Both the position numbers and the translations under genes were made by a program. Of a DNA stretch of 64,000 nucleotides, positions 34,282 through 45,854 are shown in pieces (within the stretch, counting starts at the first letter, position 1; each line of letters starts with the position of its first letter). The notes beneath the pieces are model-generated. The model worked only from the letters and a program-made list of their open reading frames with translations, did not search any database and was not told the origin of the DNA. Source of the stretch: Pisolithus tinctorius (taxonomy: Eukaryota; Basidiomycota; Agaricomycetes; Boletales; Pisolithaceae); the NCBI GenBank assembly GCA_024663395.1, contig JANFAH010000028.1, positions 186,001 through 250,000 on the forward strand, written 5' to 3'.

Positions 34282-35638
34282 GATGACTAAGCAAGACTGC
34301 TGACTAAGAGTGGGTAAAGCTTCAGATAAAGGATGGAGGTAGATAGACCCTTGATGGAGCCTCAACTACCAAGTATGATGAATGGTGACAGATAGACTCT
34401 TCCAAATGAGCCTCAACTGTTGACGACAAGGTATGCACTGAGAGAGCTGAACTGACTGACTGGATTGCTTTTTTTTTGGGTAGCTAAGTACATGGGGTTT
34501 ATATACTGTGGGGGGAGCACAGCTTGTGACAAACAAGGCACAAATGCTTGTTAGGTAACAAGTAAGGACTGTAGGGACTGAATAATCCTGATGAGTAAGC
34601 AAGAAATGGAAAGTAAGCAAGCATAGAAGAATTGGTAAGTATTGGAAATAAACAAGTCAAGGACAGTCAAAATATCAGAGTATGAGTCAAACAGAGTCAG
34701 AAACCGGGTAAGCACACTGGATCACATTAGGGGGTGGTGATGCAAGTCAGATCTCAGCAGAGACATCACTGGACCAACAGATTGGACAACAGATAGACAG
34801 TGTTTCCAGATGGGGAAGTATTAATTCCAGAAAAGGATGGCATGAGTCAGGTGTCAAAAGGCTAGGGTGTTGGGGGTCTGTGGAGTAATGGGAGCATAGG
34901 CGATTGCGTCTCCCACTTACTCATCCTCTCAGCAAAGTCAATAAATACTTCATGAATGGGGCTCTGATGGAGGAGAGGGAGAAGGGGGGACGTCTTCTGC
35001 TGGGTCTTGCAGTAAAAAGGCAAGATGCACATCATACTTGTCATGAATGCAATCAGGGAGGCTGGAGGACAGTAGATTATATTGCAGCTGTCGCAATGTG
35101 GGGAGAATGATGGACGAGATTGGAACAAAGACAGTGCAGGGAGCAGGGAGGAACAACCCATATGCTTCATCAAGTGGGGAGACTGAAATGACCACATAAG
35201 ACCTTTGTAACTGAGTGACAGACCTGAGGCAACCAAAGAATGTCCTTCTGGAAGTCATACTGACGAGGAGAACACACTGACCAAGCTGCATGGGATGGGA
35301 TGGGGCTGACAATGAGGGAACAAACCAGGGGGCTTCAGGACAGAAGCTGGTGGGAACACCTGGCAGATATATGTAGCCATTGTCTCTGGCAAATGAGACA
35401 AGCAAGATGATTGATGAAGAGGTGGCCATATCTGATGGACTTAGAGAAATGAGTGTCTGATGGTTGGAGTGCTGTAGAAATGTGTAGGGTGTGAGGATCC
35501 TCTCCAAATTTGGAAGGCAGGATGGTGTGGCTGAGCACTTTAGGCGAGTGTGAGAATGAAGTCGATATCTTTGGAAATGGTGGAGATATGACAAAAACCA
35601 GAATGCCATACATGGGTGCTAAAAACTTTTAACGTGTG
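34282..35638. other. Stretch with one long minus-strand frame of doubtful status
   Basis: A 219-codon minus-strand frame (34950-35609) reads a hydrophobic, Ser/Pro-rich product without catalytic motif; overlapping frames of 92 and 124 codons exist. I vaguely associate its TSRRTFFGCLRSVTQLQRSY segment with basidiomycete hypothetical proteins, but cannot name a family. The remainder (34282-34950) has no coding signal and may be an old LTR. Confidence 0.35.
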
Positions 35639-37838
35639 CTTAACTCGCTTCCTCTTTTCTCTTTAGCACTGATGACTCATTCTTGTGCAAAGGATGAGAT
35701 GTTTCTTGACGTGACAGCCAGTGTGAGTTTATCACTGATGGTGTCAAGTCATCAGTTTGCCACAACTGTTTGCCTGAGGGACAAAGTGGATTTGATCTAG
35801 CAATTGAGGAATGCAATTGACATTGTCACCTAGGTGTTCTGTCTTGCGCACCATCTGCTTCACACCACTTCGTCCGTGCAGATATGGTTTCAAGGTGTAT
35901 GATTCTTCCATATCATAATAAGCTGTGTTGTATCCCGCATTCCCTGTTCATTTCATTCAGTGTATACCTATCTGTGCAATACCTATATGCACCATACCTT
36001 CTGACGAATTGTGCAGCACAGCTGTTTCAATGACCTGACCTTTTGATCTAGACCATCATAGGTGTCTCGCAAGTAAAACCTATGTCTAGGTGGGAAGATC
36101 ACCTGTTTGGGTGCAAGGTTGTCTGGAGGCAGCTGGGTCCCATGTGCACATTGCCCAATGACCCTTATACATGGTTCGCAATGCTCGTCGAACATATCTA
36201 TCTATTGGCTGTCAGAATGGCTGCCCCTCACTGTATCAAACTGAAGGCCAGTACAATGCATGTCTGGTGAACCACATCGGGTCTTCTGTTTGTCGACATC
36301 ACACGCCCCGTCATAGCAGGTGCTTTTCGAACTCGATTGACTTTCTATACTGCTGCATGGTGCTTGTTGGCGATGAGGGTTCCACGAAGTATACCCTGCA
36401 CAGGGTAATACGCACTCACATACGCCTCAAAAGTACAGAATGCCCAGAATCATGTAGACTCTTCAGGGGAGTGCATGCTTATAGTGAGGGTGAGTCCACT
36501 TACTGTGCAGACGATACTGCGTAGTTTCACGTGGATAGTCAACGACGAGTTGTTCGGCGAGCCCGGAGCCCATGCACAGATGACAGTATAGAATTGTATT
36601 GAAGAACATGCACAACACTCAATTGACAGTCGCAATCGGCCTCAGGTTACTGTGTCTCCCACACCCATGGTTCATGGATCTTGCCACGATGAAGGTACTC
36701 TGCCACCCAAGAATGGCAGCACCAAGGTAGCAGTACTTGTGATGTTCTGCTCTGGATCATTCCACTGGCTTATCATGGTCTGCAGATCCAGCCAAGCTTG
36801 GGAGATGATGCCCATTCAGTGCCACAATGCGATGACTTTGATTCACCTGACCATTGCATTCGTTCCCATCCCAGATCACCTCCAGGGCCTAGGCCCAGTC
36901 ACAGAAATCTTCACCATAGCCTGGGCAATGAATATGAGTCTGTTGGGAGCCAACTGACAGATCCTGAAGCTACTGAGGCCATATGAAAGGACCCACTCCA
37001 GAGCCCACTATGACCACGAAGAAGTCTCAAGGTGGCAGTGCTGGTCAGTGCTCGAAGAACAAGGCTGAGCCACCACATAGGTATATCAAGTGCAAGTTGT
37101 TCCAACGTTGCCTTCGTTTCCTCTACTTTATTGTTCGAACACTTCCCTCTTATACTTTGTCATCATTTATTCCTGTGCCTGGTGCATGGCTGCTCATTGC
37201 CAGATGCATTGGATGTTGTACTAGCATTGTCAGCTTGCAACTTGCTCTCAGTGGACTACATCATCATGTAATGTATACCATGCAATAGAAGTTATTGCAT
37301 TCATATGAAATCCAGTGGAATGTGTGATAAAGTATGGCAAGGAATACAATTCAACAAACTAAAATGCATTGGATGGCACTGAGGTACATGGCTATAAAAT
37401 ATCATGTACTAATGGATGGGTTGCAACCCCTGTTGTCATGACCATGCATTTATCCTAAGTCCCCACTCACTCCACACCCTTTTCTGCTGGTCATTCATTC
37501 ACTCTGCACCAACTCTGCCCACCCTCTGTCATTTATGAACCATCTCTGCTCCAACTGTTGTCGGACTTGTACTGCTCTCTTACTGGACTGCACAGACCAC
37601 ACTCTGAGGGATCATGTGGCTACCCTTCAGACTTCTCCCTGACAGCATGCAGTCAGGTACTCTGCAGTGCACACACCACATGGTCCAGCACCTGGACTGT
37701 TTCCTTTTCAGGGTGTTCTGTGTTACCCATTCATATGTCCTCCATCTTCCCTTCATTTGTCATCTAGGAAGTTTTACTTGAAAATTTATGAGTCTCTGTA
37801 TGTCAGTTCCGATTCTGGTTACTGTACCTCTGTAGTAG
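35639..37838. other. Stretch with scattered short frames, no recognised gene
   Basis: Frames at 35983-36195 (-), 36171-36524 (+) and 36652-37105 (both strands) look like fragments of decayed genes; none shows a recognisable motif. The last few hundred bases should contain the 5' LTR of gypsy element 2, but I cannot define its left edge because its partner LTR is missing. Confidence 0.35.
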
Positions 37839-37846
37839 TATAAAAG
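37839..37846 (+). promoter_or_regulatory. TATA-like box, probable 5' LTR promoter of element 2
   Basis: TATAAAAG lies about 385 bp upstream of the element 2 gag ATG, where an LTR promoter would be expected. No other support. Confidence 0.35.
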
Positions 37847-38229
37847 CATGTACCATACTCCACTGTTCTCCAGTATGAATATCAGCTTAGTTCCTACTCC
37901 CTCTGTCTCTGACCTCTGTCTGTCAGAGTTACCTCTGACAATCCATCTGTACTCTCCCTCTGAAATATGAGGGCTGAGATCATGCAAGGGGGTAGTGCAC
38001 AAGCTAAACCTGATGCCCTCAATCTGCTCTGCCTTTTCTTCAGTGGACTTTGTTCCTGCCAGCACTCCACCAGTCGGAGTTTGTTCGTTCTGCATCGGAC
38101 TTGCTTCTGGACCCCTCCCCAGACTTTGTCTAGTGTTGGAGTTGGTTGGAGTAGGCCTGGACTTGACAGTATATTCATACTCACACTTGTACGATCTCAT
38201 TTTCTGTCCTCCAAAAAACTTACACCATT

Positions 38230-39498
38230 ATGAGAACTTTAGCTCAGTCCCAGAGAGAGGTCACTGAGAACCTCGCTGCAGCGCTCACTAATCCACATAG
38301 ACTCCCTTCCATCATTGAACAGTTCCAGTCATTCTCTGCTTGATGCCACTCTCACACTGAGGGCGAAAGCACTTTGCAAGCTGGTCACTCCAACCTCCAC
38401 CCAACAACCTTCCATACTCCATCCCCTCATAATCGAGATGATGGGCCCAACCCTGACCCTGATTATCCTGATGGTGATCCCGATGGTGGGGGCAGCAGTG
38501 ATGGGGATGTCCCTGAAGACATGACTGAGCCACCAGAGGATCCCCTCATAGCTCTTGCTAGAGCTGTCCATGCTCTTGTGCAGTCTAGTTCATGCACTGG
38601 GGACTCTGCTCCAAAAACCAAGGTCTGTGAGCCTGACACCTTTGACAGCTCTGACCCAAAGAAACTCTGTGAGTTCCTCATACAATGCAAGTTGAACTTT
38701 CAAGACTGCCCCCACGCATTCTGCTCCAACAGGGTGAAGGTTACCTTCACTCAATCTTACCTTAAGGGTATGGCCCTGGCTTGGTTCGAGCCAGACCTAC
38801 TAAACCCTGACAATTATGACTGCCCACTCTGGATGGATGACTACCATGAGTTCTTACAAGAACTCACAACTAATTTTGGTCTGCATGATGCCATAGTGGA
38901 TGCTGTCCAACAACTCAAGAACCTCACCATGAAGGATGGTTCTCAGATTACCAAATACATCATGGAGTTCAATCGCTGGGCTTCACAAGTCAAGGACTAT
39001 GGTGTTGGCGCACTCCACCACTGCTTCTATAGCAGACCTCCAGACTGCATCAAGAATGAGATCGCTTGCATTGGGAAACCTTCTACCCTCACACAACTCC
39101 ATGAACTCACCCAGACCATTGATGCACACTACTGGGAGTGTAAAGTGGAGATGTCACACACCACCAAGTCTGCCACTGACAAGTCACAGTCCTCTAACTC
39201 TGACAACAAGTCTAAGTCATCATCCTCTGCCCCCACTCTGAAGTCCGATGCAAAGGGCAAGGGCAAACAGAAAGGTCCACCCAAGTCCAACATTGCCCAC
39301 CTACTGGGTAAGGATGGCAAACTCACCTCTGCTGAATGCCAGTGCAGGATGAAAAACAACCTCTGCCTCTTCTGTGGCAAGGCTGGCCATTCCACCAAGG
39401 ACTGTCCCAAGTCAACCTCCTGCACAGCCAAAGCCTGTGCTGCTATGGCTGAAGCTCTGCCTGCTCCACCTGCAGAGAAGGCAGAGCCAAAAAATTAG
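38230..39498 (+). pseudogene. Gag of element 2
   Basis: The ATG at 38230 starts MRTLAQSQREVTENLAA; a TGA at 38341-38343 (codon 38) interrupts it where Arg is plausible, after which the frame is open to 39498. Visible parts: an Asp/Pro-rich stretch (DPDYPDGDPDGGG), a capsid-like retrotransposon Gag domain (FLIQCKLNFQDCPHAF, YLKGMALAWFEPDL, ITKYIMEFNRWASQV), a Ser/Lys-rich linker and a CLFCGKAGHSTKDC zinc knuckle near the end. It ends in the frameshift signal at 39489. Confidence 0.85.
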
Positions 39499-39533
39499 TC
39501 TGCTCCTCCAGGGAGCTCACACAGTCTGGAGGA
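39489..39533 (+). promoter_or_regulatory. Candidate -1 ribosomal frameshift signal of element 2
   Basis: In the gag frame the heptamer A AAA AAT (39489-39495) fits X XXY YYZ and is followed at once by the gag TAG. Eight nt on, TCCTCCAG (39504-39511) pairs perfectly with CTGGAGGA (39526-39533), leaving a 14-nt loop. The -1 frame leads into pol (KLVCSSREL...), although that frame now has a TGA about 20 codons further on, consistent with later decay. Confidence 0.65.
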
Positions 39534-41729
39534 AGCATTGATCCCAACTGTGCACAACTGGACATCTGACTCAACACATCCACTCTTTCTAGTCCCAATT
39601 CTTTACTTCCATCTGTAACTCTTCTTGACTATTCTGTTGATACTGTTTCTGCATTGATCAATTCTGGCTCTTCTCATTGTTTTGTAGACCTGTCTATAAT
39701 CAAAAAATATGCCATTCCTGTTTCTTCTGTCTCTCTGCCAATTCCATTCCACTTGTTCAATGGTAGTACAAATGCTGTCATTTCCCAAGAAGTAGATCTT
39801 TCCCTCCACTTTCCTTCTGGTGATGTCAATTCCATTTCATTTTATGTTACTCTGTTGGATTCTTCATGTTCACTGGTATTAGGACACAACTGGCTCACCC
39901 ACTTCAATCCATCAATTGACTGGGTACTGGGCAGTATATTGTTTAAACCACCACTACAGGGAATGCCGATGCCCCAGGCACCTTCGTCACCCTCTGCTGT
40001 GACATCCGCTCCAGATCCAACACCCTCTGCTCTGACTGCAGCTCCGACTGCGGTTCTGTCTGACTTGCCATGCTCCACTCTGCTCGTCTCACTCATCAAT
40101 GCTGCCACATATGTCAGAGCCTGTGCTCTCCCTGGCTCTAGGCAGTTCCGCTTACAGCTCTCCACTGATGATGTGAAGCTTTGTGCATCCTCTGCTTCTT
40201 TTCCACCTCCTGACCTCTCCTTGGTCCCTCCTGAGTATCATGAGTTTGCTAATGTCTTTAGTAAAGACAAGGCTACCAAACTTCCACCACACCACTCATT
40301 TGATCTCAAGATTGACCTTGAGGAAGGAGTCTCTCTGCCCATTGGCATGATCTACTCTCTTTCTCTGCCAGAGCTTGAAGCTCTCCACACCTTCATTGAC
40401 AAGCATCTTGGCTATGGCTTCATCAAGCAGTCCACCTCTGCTCATGGTGCCCCTGTCCTCTTTGTAAAAAAGAAGGATGGTTCACTCCACCTCTGCATAG
40501 ACTATCAAGGACTCAATAAAATCATGAAAAAAGATCACCATCCGCTGCTGCTCATCTCTGACCTACTTGATTCCCCAAGCCATGCTAAAGTCTACACAAA
40601 GATTGACCTCCACCATGCCTATCATCTGGTCCACATCGCAGATGGAGATGAATGGAAAATGGCTTTCCACACTTGTTATGGTTCTTATGAGTGGCAGGTA
40701 ATGCCCTTCAGTCTGACTAACGCACCTGCAGCCTTCCAGTGGTTCATTAATAGCATCTTTGCAGACATGCTTGATGTCTGCATCATGGTATACCTTGATG
40801 ACATCCTAATTTATTCACAGGACATGGAGTTGCACCATGGACATGTAAAAGAGGTACTCTGCCGCCTTCAAAAGCATGGTCTTTATGCCAAGCTGGAGAA
40901 GTGCGAGTTCCACTCTGAATCTGTTGAGTACCTTGGCTATATTCTCTCTCCCTCTGGTCTCACCATGTCCACTGAGAAGGTTCAGGCAGTCTGCAACTGG
41001 CCTGAGCCGTGGAAGGTGCGAGACATCTAGTCTTTCCTTGGCTTCGCAAATTTCTACAGACGATTCATTAATAACTACTCTGACATTGTCATTCCACTCA
41101 CTTGCCTCATGTGAAAAGGTGCTCCTTGGAACTTTTCCAAGGAGTGCCACTCCACTTTCCTCCACCTGAAGGATGCCTTCAGCTCCACCCCTATTCTCAC
41201 TCACTGGGTCCCTGATGCTCCGCTTACAGTTGAAACCAACGCCTCTGACTATGCCATTGCTGGCATTTTGTCACTCACCTGCTCTGATGGTGAACTCTGC
41301 CCAGTCACTTTCTACTCCCGCACCCTGGCCACACCAGAACTCAACTATGATACTCATGACAAGGAGCTGTTGGCCATCTTCGAGGCCTTCTGCCATTGGT
41401 GGCATTACTTAGAAGGCTCCACCTTACCTGTCAACATGGTGATGGACCACAAAAACCTTGAGTATTTTTCCACTTCTAAGGTTCTCACCCATCAACAGGC
41501 CTGCTGGTCAGAGTACCTTTCCCAGTTCAATCTCTCTATCTGCTTCCAACCTGGCTGCTTGGGAGCCAAGCCCAATGCACTTACATGCCATTGGGACATC
41601 TACCCAAAAGGGGGGGATAGGGACTACACACAGGTAAATCCTCACAATCTCCACCCTATGTTTACACAGGAACAGCTCGCATCGTCCCTCCGTACCACTA
41701 CCCTCATGGCACCTGTGCTCCATGCCACC
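39499..41729 (+). pseudogene. Pol of element 2, first part (protease, RT, RNase H)
   Basis: Protease-like SALINSGSSHCFVD near 39648 (usual DSG reads NSG), then GHNWLTHFNPSIDW. The RT shows LFVKKKDGSL, the FTKID-type KVYTKIDL, MPFSLTNAPAAFQWF, and the YLDD box (MVYLDDILIYS, near 40790). RNase H shows TVETNASDYAI (usual DAS reads NAS), LNYDTHDKELLA and VMDHKNLEYF. Stops at 41028-41030 (TAG) and 41112-41114 (TGA) replace codons that family comparison suggests were Gln and Arg. Several conserved Arg, Thr and Gly positions carry His, Cys, Trp, Met or Ser, all explained by transitions. The frame is cut at 41729 by element 3. Confidence 0.85.
41725..41729. repeat. Target-site duplication of element 3, left copy (CCACC)
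   Basis: CCACC precedes the left LTR and recurs directly after the right LTR at 47606-47610. Confidence 0.92.
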
Positions 41730-42135
41730 TGTGACGAGACCTAAACAACAGGGTTTGTTGTAGGCTCGCACCAAGAACCAACAGAGAAGAGAAAAGGAAA
41801 GAGGAGGAGACGGCTTAGAAGCAGGCAACTTTTAGGACTCGAAGACCCAAATGAACTAGCTTAGAGCTAGTTGGGCAATTGAGTGTCGATACTTATACTA
41901 TAGTACATGAGGCTACAGTGAGGCGTACATGAGGTCTGTGACATCATGGTGATGTCATAATGATATCATAGTGGAGCGGAACGTACTAGAAGGGAGAAGC
42001 GAGGCAGAGGCGAGGCGGGGTCCAGGCCGGGACCTGGACCGAGTCCGAGAGATGAGATAAGACAGAGAGATTAGATAAGAGATTAGATAAGATGAAAAGA
42101 AAAGAGAAGAGAAGAAAAGAGTACGTATCGTAACA
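41730..42135 (-). repeat. 3' LTR of element 3 (406 bp)
   Basis: Plus-strand start TGTGACGAGACCTAAACAAC, end GTACGTATCGTAACA. Contains the TGACATCA-TGG-TGATGTCA palindrome at 41939-41957 and short purine-rich tandem repeats near the right end (GAGATTAGATAA twice). Confidence 0.95.
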
Positions 42136-42148
42136 CTATCCCCTTCTT
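42136..42148 (-). promoter_or_regulatory. Polypurine tract of element 3
   Basis: AAGAAGGGGATAG on the element's strand abuts the 3' LTR. Confidence 0.75.
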
Positions 42149-45100
42149 AGAAATCGACTTCCAGGCGATTAAAGACAGGGACAGTGTCAGTGAAGTTTTC
42201 TAGGGGTTTGAAGAGGGAGGCAAAGAGGGAGGAGTCCATGCCATGGAGTTTTCGGGGGGAAGAAGGATTGCGACGATGGAAGTCTTTGACCGCACCAGGA
42301 GCAGCCTTCAAAGTGGACTTGGGTTCCCAGGTGCGATCTTCGTCATGGTACCCTTTCCAATGGACAAGGTACTCAAGCCTGTTCCTTTTTAGGCGGGAAT
42401 CAGCGATGTAGTCCACCTCAAACTCTTCATCGCCCTCGTGTCCTACCACTGGTCCTGGATGAGTGACAGTCTGTCCTTCCAAAGGGCCCTTGTATGGCTT
42501 GACCCGAGAAAGGTTAACAACCGGGTGGATTTTGAGGGTCTTAGGAAGTTTCAACTCAACCGCATTGGGTTTGAGTGAAACAACCCTGTAAGGACCGATC
42601 CACCGTTTGGTGAGTTTTCTAGAGGGGTGACCAGAGAGGGAGATGCGGGAGGTTTCCAACCAAACCATGTCGCCAACTGAGTAGGAGGGGGCGTCAGAGC
42701 GAGAAGTATCCGCAGACACCTTCATTCGTTCTGCAGCTTTGTTCAAAGCCTTCTTTGTGTCCTCTAAAACCTTAGCGAGGTCGATGGCGTGATCTGTAGC
42801 TGCCTCTGCTTTGGAAAGGAAGGGTTCCACGCCCATCCTAGGGGTGTAGGAACGAGTGACCGAGAAGGGACTTTTGCCAGTAGACTCCTGTCGCTTGTTA
42901 TTATAGGAGAACTGGGCGACCTTGAGCCAAGAAGGCCAAGAATCCTGTCGGTCATTGACAAAGAGGTGGAGGTACTGTTGCAGGTCCTGGTTAAGGCGTT
43001 CTGTCTGACCATCTGTTTGAGGATGGAAGGCGGTGGAGAGCTTGGGTTTGACCCCGAGCATCCTGCAAAGCTCAGTGGTGAAAGCACTGGCAAACTGGGG
43101 GCCCCGATCTGAGATAACGGAGGAAGGGAGGCCATGCTGGGTCCACACATGGTCACGGAAGAGTTCAGCTGTTTGTAACGAGGAAACCTCCTTTGTAGTG
43201 GGGGCAAAGACCACCTCCTTCGAGAACCTGTCCACCACCACCATGACATTATCGAAACCCTGTGCCTCAGGTAACTCCATGAAGTCGACCGAGATGTCAG
43301 TCCAGGGGCGTTCTGGAACAGGGTTCGGAAGGAGCTTTCCTGCAGGGGGGACCCTAGAACTCTTAGCCATCTGGCAATGATGACATGCTGAGACGTAGTC
43401 TCTGACAGTGGCTGTCATTCCCGGCCAGACGTAGTTACGGGAAATGAGTTCCAGGGTCTTTTTCCAACCAGGGTGTCCTGCGACCGGGATGTCGTGGTGT
43501 TTTTCGAGGCAGTGCATCCTGACAGCAGGTGGAACGTAAACCTTCCCTTGACAGACATACAATCCCTCTGTGAGGACAGAACCTTCGGGTTGTGGCGTTA
43601 CCGAGGAGGCAGACTTCAGGGCGACGAGAAGGTCAGTGTCCTCTCCTACCACCAGGGTAGCTGCCACTCTGGAGGGATCGAGCAACGTGACCCCTTGATT
43701 ATCTGACCCTTTCAGCTCGTGATCTTCTCTCCTAGAAAGGGCGTCAGCCTTAGTCATTGAAGACCCGGGCTTGTACACCAGCTTGTAGTTGAAGCGAGAG
43801 AGATACTGCGCCCAGCGTGCCTGGCGACGGTCCAGGTTCTGCGCCTTCATGAAATACTGGAGATTTGCATGATCTGTCCAGATCTCAAACTGACAAGGGG
43901 TGGCTTCAAGGTAGTGTCACCATGTTTCTAGAGTGCGAATTATGGCCAGCATCTCTTTATCGAAGACCTGGTAGCTTCGTTCTGGGGGGGACATGGAGTG
44001 AGAGTAGAAGGCGACGGGTCGCCAGAGATCATCTTCGCACTTCACAGAGAGGACGGCACCGGTGGCAAAATCTGAGGCATCGGTTTCCAGGCGAAACTCT
44101 CTGTCCTGATCTGGGAAAGCGAGGACAGGGGCGGTAGTGAAGGCGACCTTTAAAGCATCGAAGGCCTGTTGTTCTCGTTGACCCCAAGACCAGAGTTGAT
44201 CTTTCCTCGTGAGGTCATTGAGTGGTCGAGCGATCTGTGCGAAGTTCTTGATGAAGCGGCGATAGAAGTTTGCCAATCCTAAGAAGGCTCGCACTGAGCG
44301 GACTTTCGTAGGGACCGGCCACTCTGTAATGGCCTTCACCTTACTCTCATCCATGCTGACTCCTTCGGTTCCAACCACCATGCCCAAGAACTCTACCTGC
44401 TTCTGTTTGAAGAAGCACTTTTCCGGTTTGACGAACAGGTCGTTCTCCTCTAGCCTTTTTAACACCTCCAGGACTATCCTGTCATGCTCCTTCTCATCAT
44501 TCGTCTTTGTGAAGATCATCAGGTCGTCGATATAGACCACAAGGACGTCCTCCATGTCACCGAAGATGTCATTCATCATATTTTGGAAGGTGGACGGCGA
44601 GTTGCAGAGGCCAAAGTACATGACCAGCGGTTCGTAAGCGCCTTTATGAGTAACGAAGGCGGCCTTCCACTCGTCTCCTTCCTTGACACGAACATTGTTG
44701 TATCCCCATCGGAGATCCATCTTGGTGAAGAGTTTACAGCCCTTGAGTTTATCGACGAGCTGAGAGATGAGGGGAAGAGGGTATGCGTTCTTGACCGTAT
44801 GTTCGTTGAGGTAGCGGTAGTCCTGAACCATACATTTCTTCCCATCTTTCTTTGGAACGAAGAACACAGGGGATGTCTGAGGGGACTTCGAGGGACGGAT
44901 GTATCCTTTTCGTAGCTGATCTTCGAGGAAATCCGATACCTCCTTTTGTTCCTCGACGGAGAGTGGGATGAGACGACCACGTTTGGGAGTGAAGGTTTCC
45001 TTAAGGTCAATGGCATGATCCCATGGTTTACGAAGTGGCATCCTTTCCGACTCTTCCTTCGAGAAGACCTTCAGGTACTGATGGTATTCCTTTGGAACGA

Positions 45101-45854
45101 GTTCCTTAGTAGTGCCGGTCCAAACTCTGGTAGAGCGGAGTTTCGGATAAAGGTACTCCATGTCCTGCGCTTCTCGTTCTTCTGCTATCCTTTCTGCCCT
45201 TGTTTTCGGGGCGAGATCATGACATTCGCGAGGACATCGGGACAGTTTCACCTGCTTGGTTTCCCAGCACACCTCTGGATTGTGTTTTCATAGCCAGGTG
45301 TAACCGAGTATGAGGGGATGGGTGCCAAGCGTAGTGACCTGAGCCCAGACAGACTCTCGGTGTCCCTGGTAGTGCATGACGAGGGAGGCAATATGCGTGA
45401 TGTCTCCCGCTACGTTAGGAGTGCCATCGACGTTAAGGACAGCGACGGGTCGGCCAAGCTTGATTAGAGGGACGTCATTTTCATCAGCCCATTTTTTGTC
45501 CAGGAAGGTATCGTTGGCTCCTGAATCCACCAATGCCTTCACATTCCACTTCTTTTCTCGTCCTTCCAACACTACTTCTAACTCCAACTCGGCCTTTGGT
45601 TCCGCTGTTCTTATCTTCGGGGTTTCCTTTGTTTTCTGAATAGGCGTATTTTTATTTTTATCGCAAGAGGAATTAAGCACCGGTAGTTTTACATCCGCGG
45701 CCGCGCCCACTGGGGTCGCCTCTTCAGATGGTACAGTAATCTCCGAGTTAAATATATCCTGCTCGGTAGAGAAATTGTCAACGCCTAAGACAGAAAACTT
45801 ATTATATACGTAGCCAGTGGAGACCCGATCCTCTACTGGCCGAACCCTTTTCCC
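42147..45854 (-). pseudogene. Pol polyprotein of element 3 (protease, RT, RNase H, integrase, chromodomain) with two stops
   Basis: One frame from the frameshift site to 42147, broken by TGA at 45290-45288 (after GYTWL) and TGA at 43919-43917 (after RTLETW). Protease: VKALVDSGANDTFLD (near 45540). RT: FVPKKDGKKCMVQDYRYLN, FTKMDLRWGYNN, YFGLCNSPSTFQNMM and VVYIDDLMIF. RNase H: LETDASDFATGAVL, YQVFDKEMLAI and WTDHANLQYF just past the second stop. Integrase: H and C pairs ending in CHHCQMAK, ISVDFMELP, ISDRGPQFAS and TERLNQDLQQYL, so all three acidic residues appear present. Chromodomain: EFEVDYIADSRL to YLVHWKGY and DRTWEPKSTL. Apart from the stops it looks functional. Confidence 0.92.
45812..45854 (-). 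promoter_or_regulatory. Canonical -1 ribosomal frameshift signal of element 3
   Basis: In the gag frame (CAG GGA AAA GGG TTC GGC CAG TAG) the heptamer G GGA AAA lies at 45854-45848 and fits X XXY YYZ. A 6-nt spacer (GGGTTC) precedes a hairpin: GGCCAGTAGAG (45841-45831) pairs with CTCCACTGGCT (45822-45812), 11 positions with one mismatch and one G-U, loop GATCGGGT. The gag TAG lies inside the stem. After a -1 slip the frame is open into the protease. Confidence 0.78.

Noticed and set aside
34950..35609. 219-codon minus-strand frame as a gene
   Set aside because: Length is suggestive but composition is low-complexity and hydrophobic and I cannot place it in a family; noted only in the region entry.
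37500..38220. A defined 5' LTR for element 2
   Set aside because: No matching 3' LTR is visible after 49095 and no TG...CA pair with target duplication could be fixed; only the TATA-like box is reported.
42764..43249. 161-codon minus-strand frame and the similar plus-strand frames inside element 3
   Set aside because: They lie in another phase over the integrase coding region and show no motif; they are shadows of pol.
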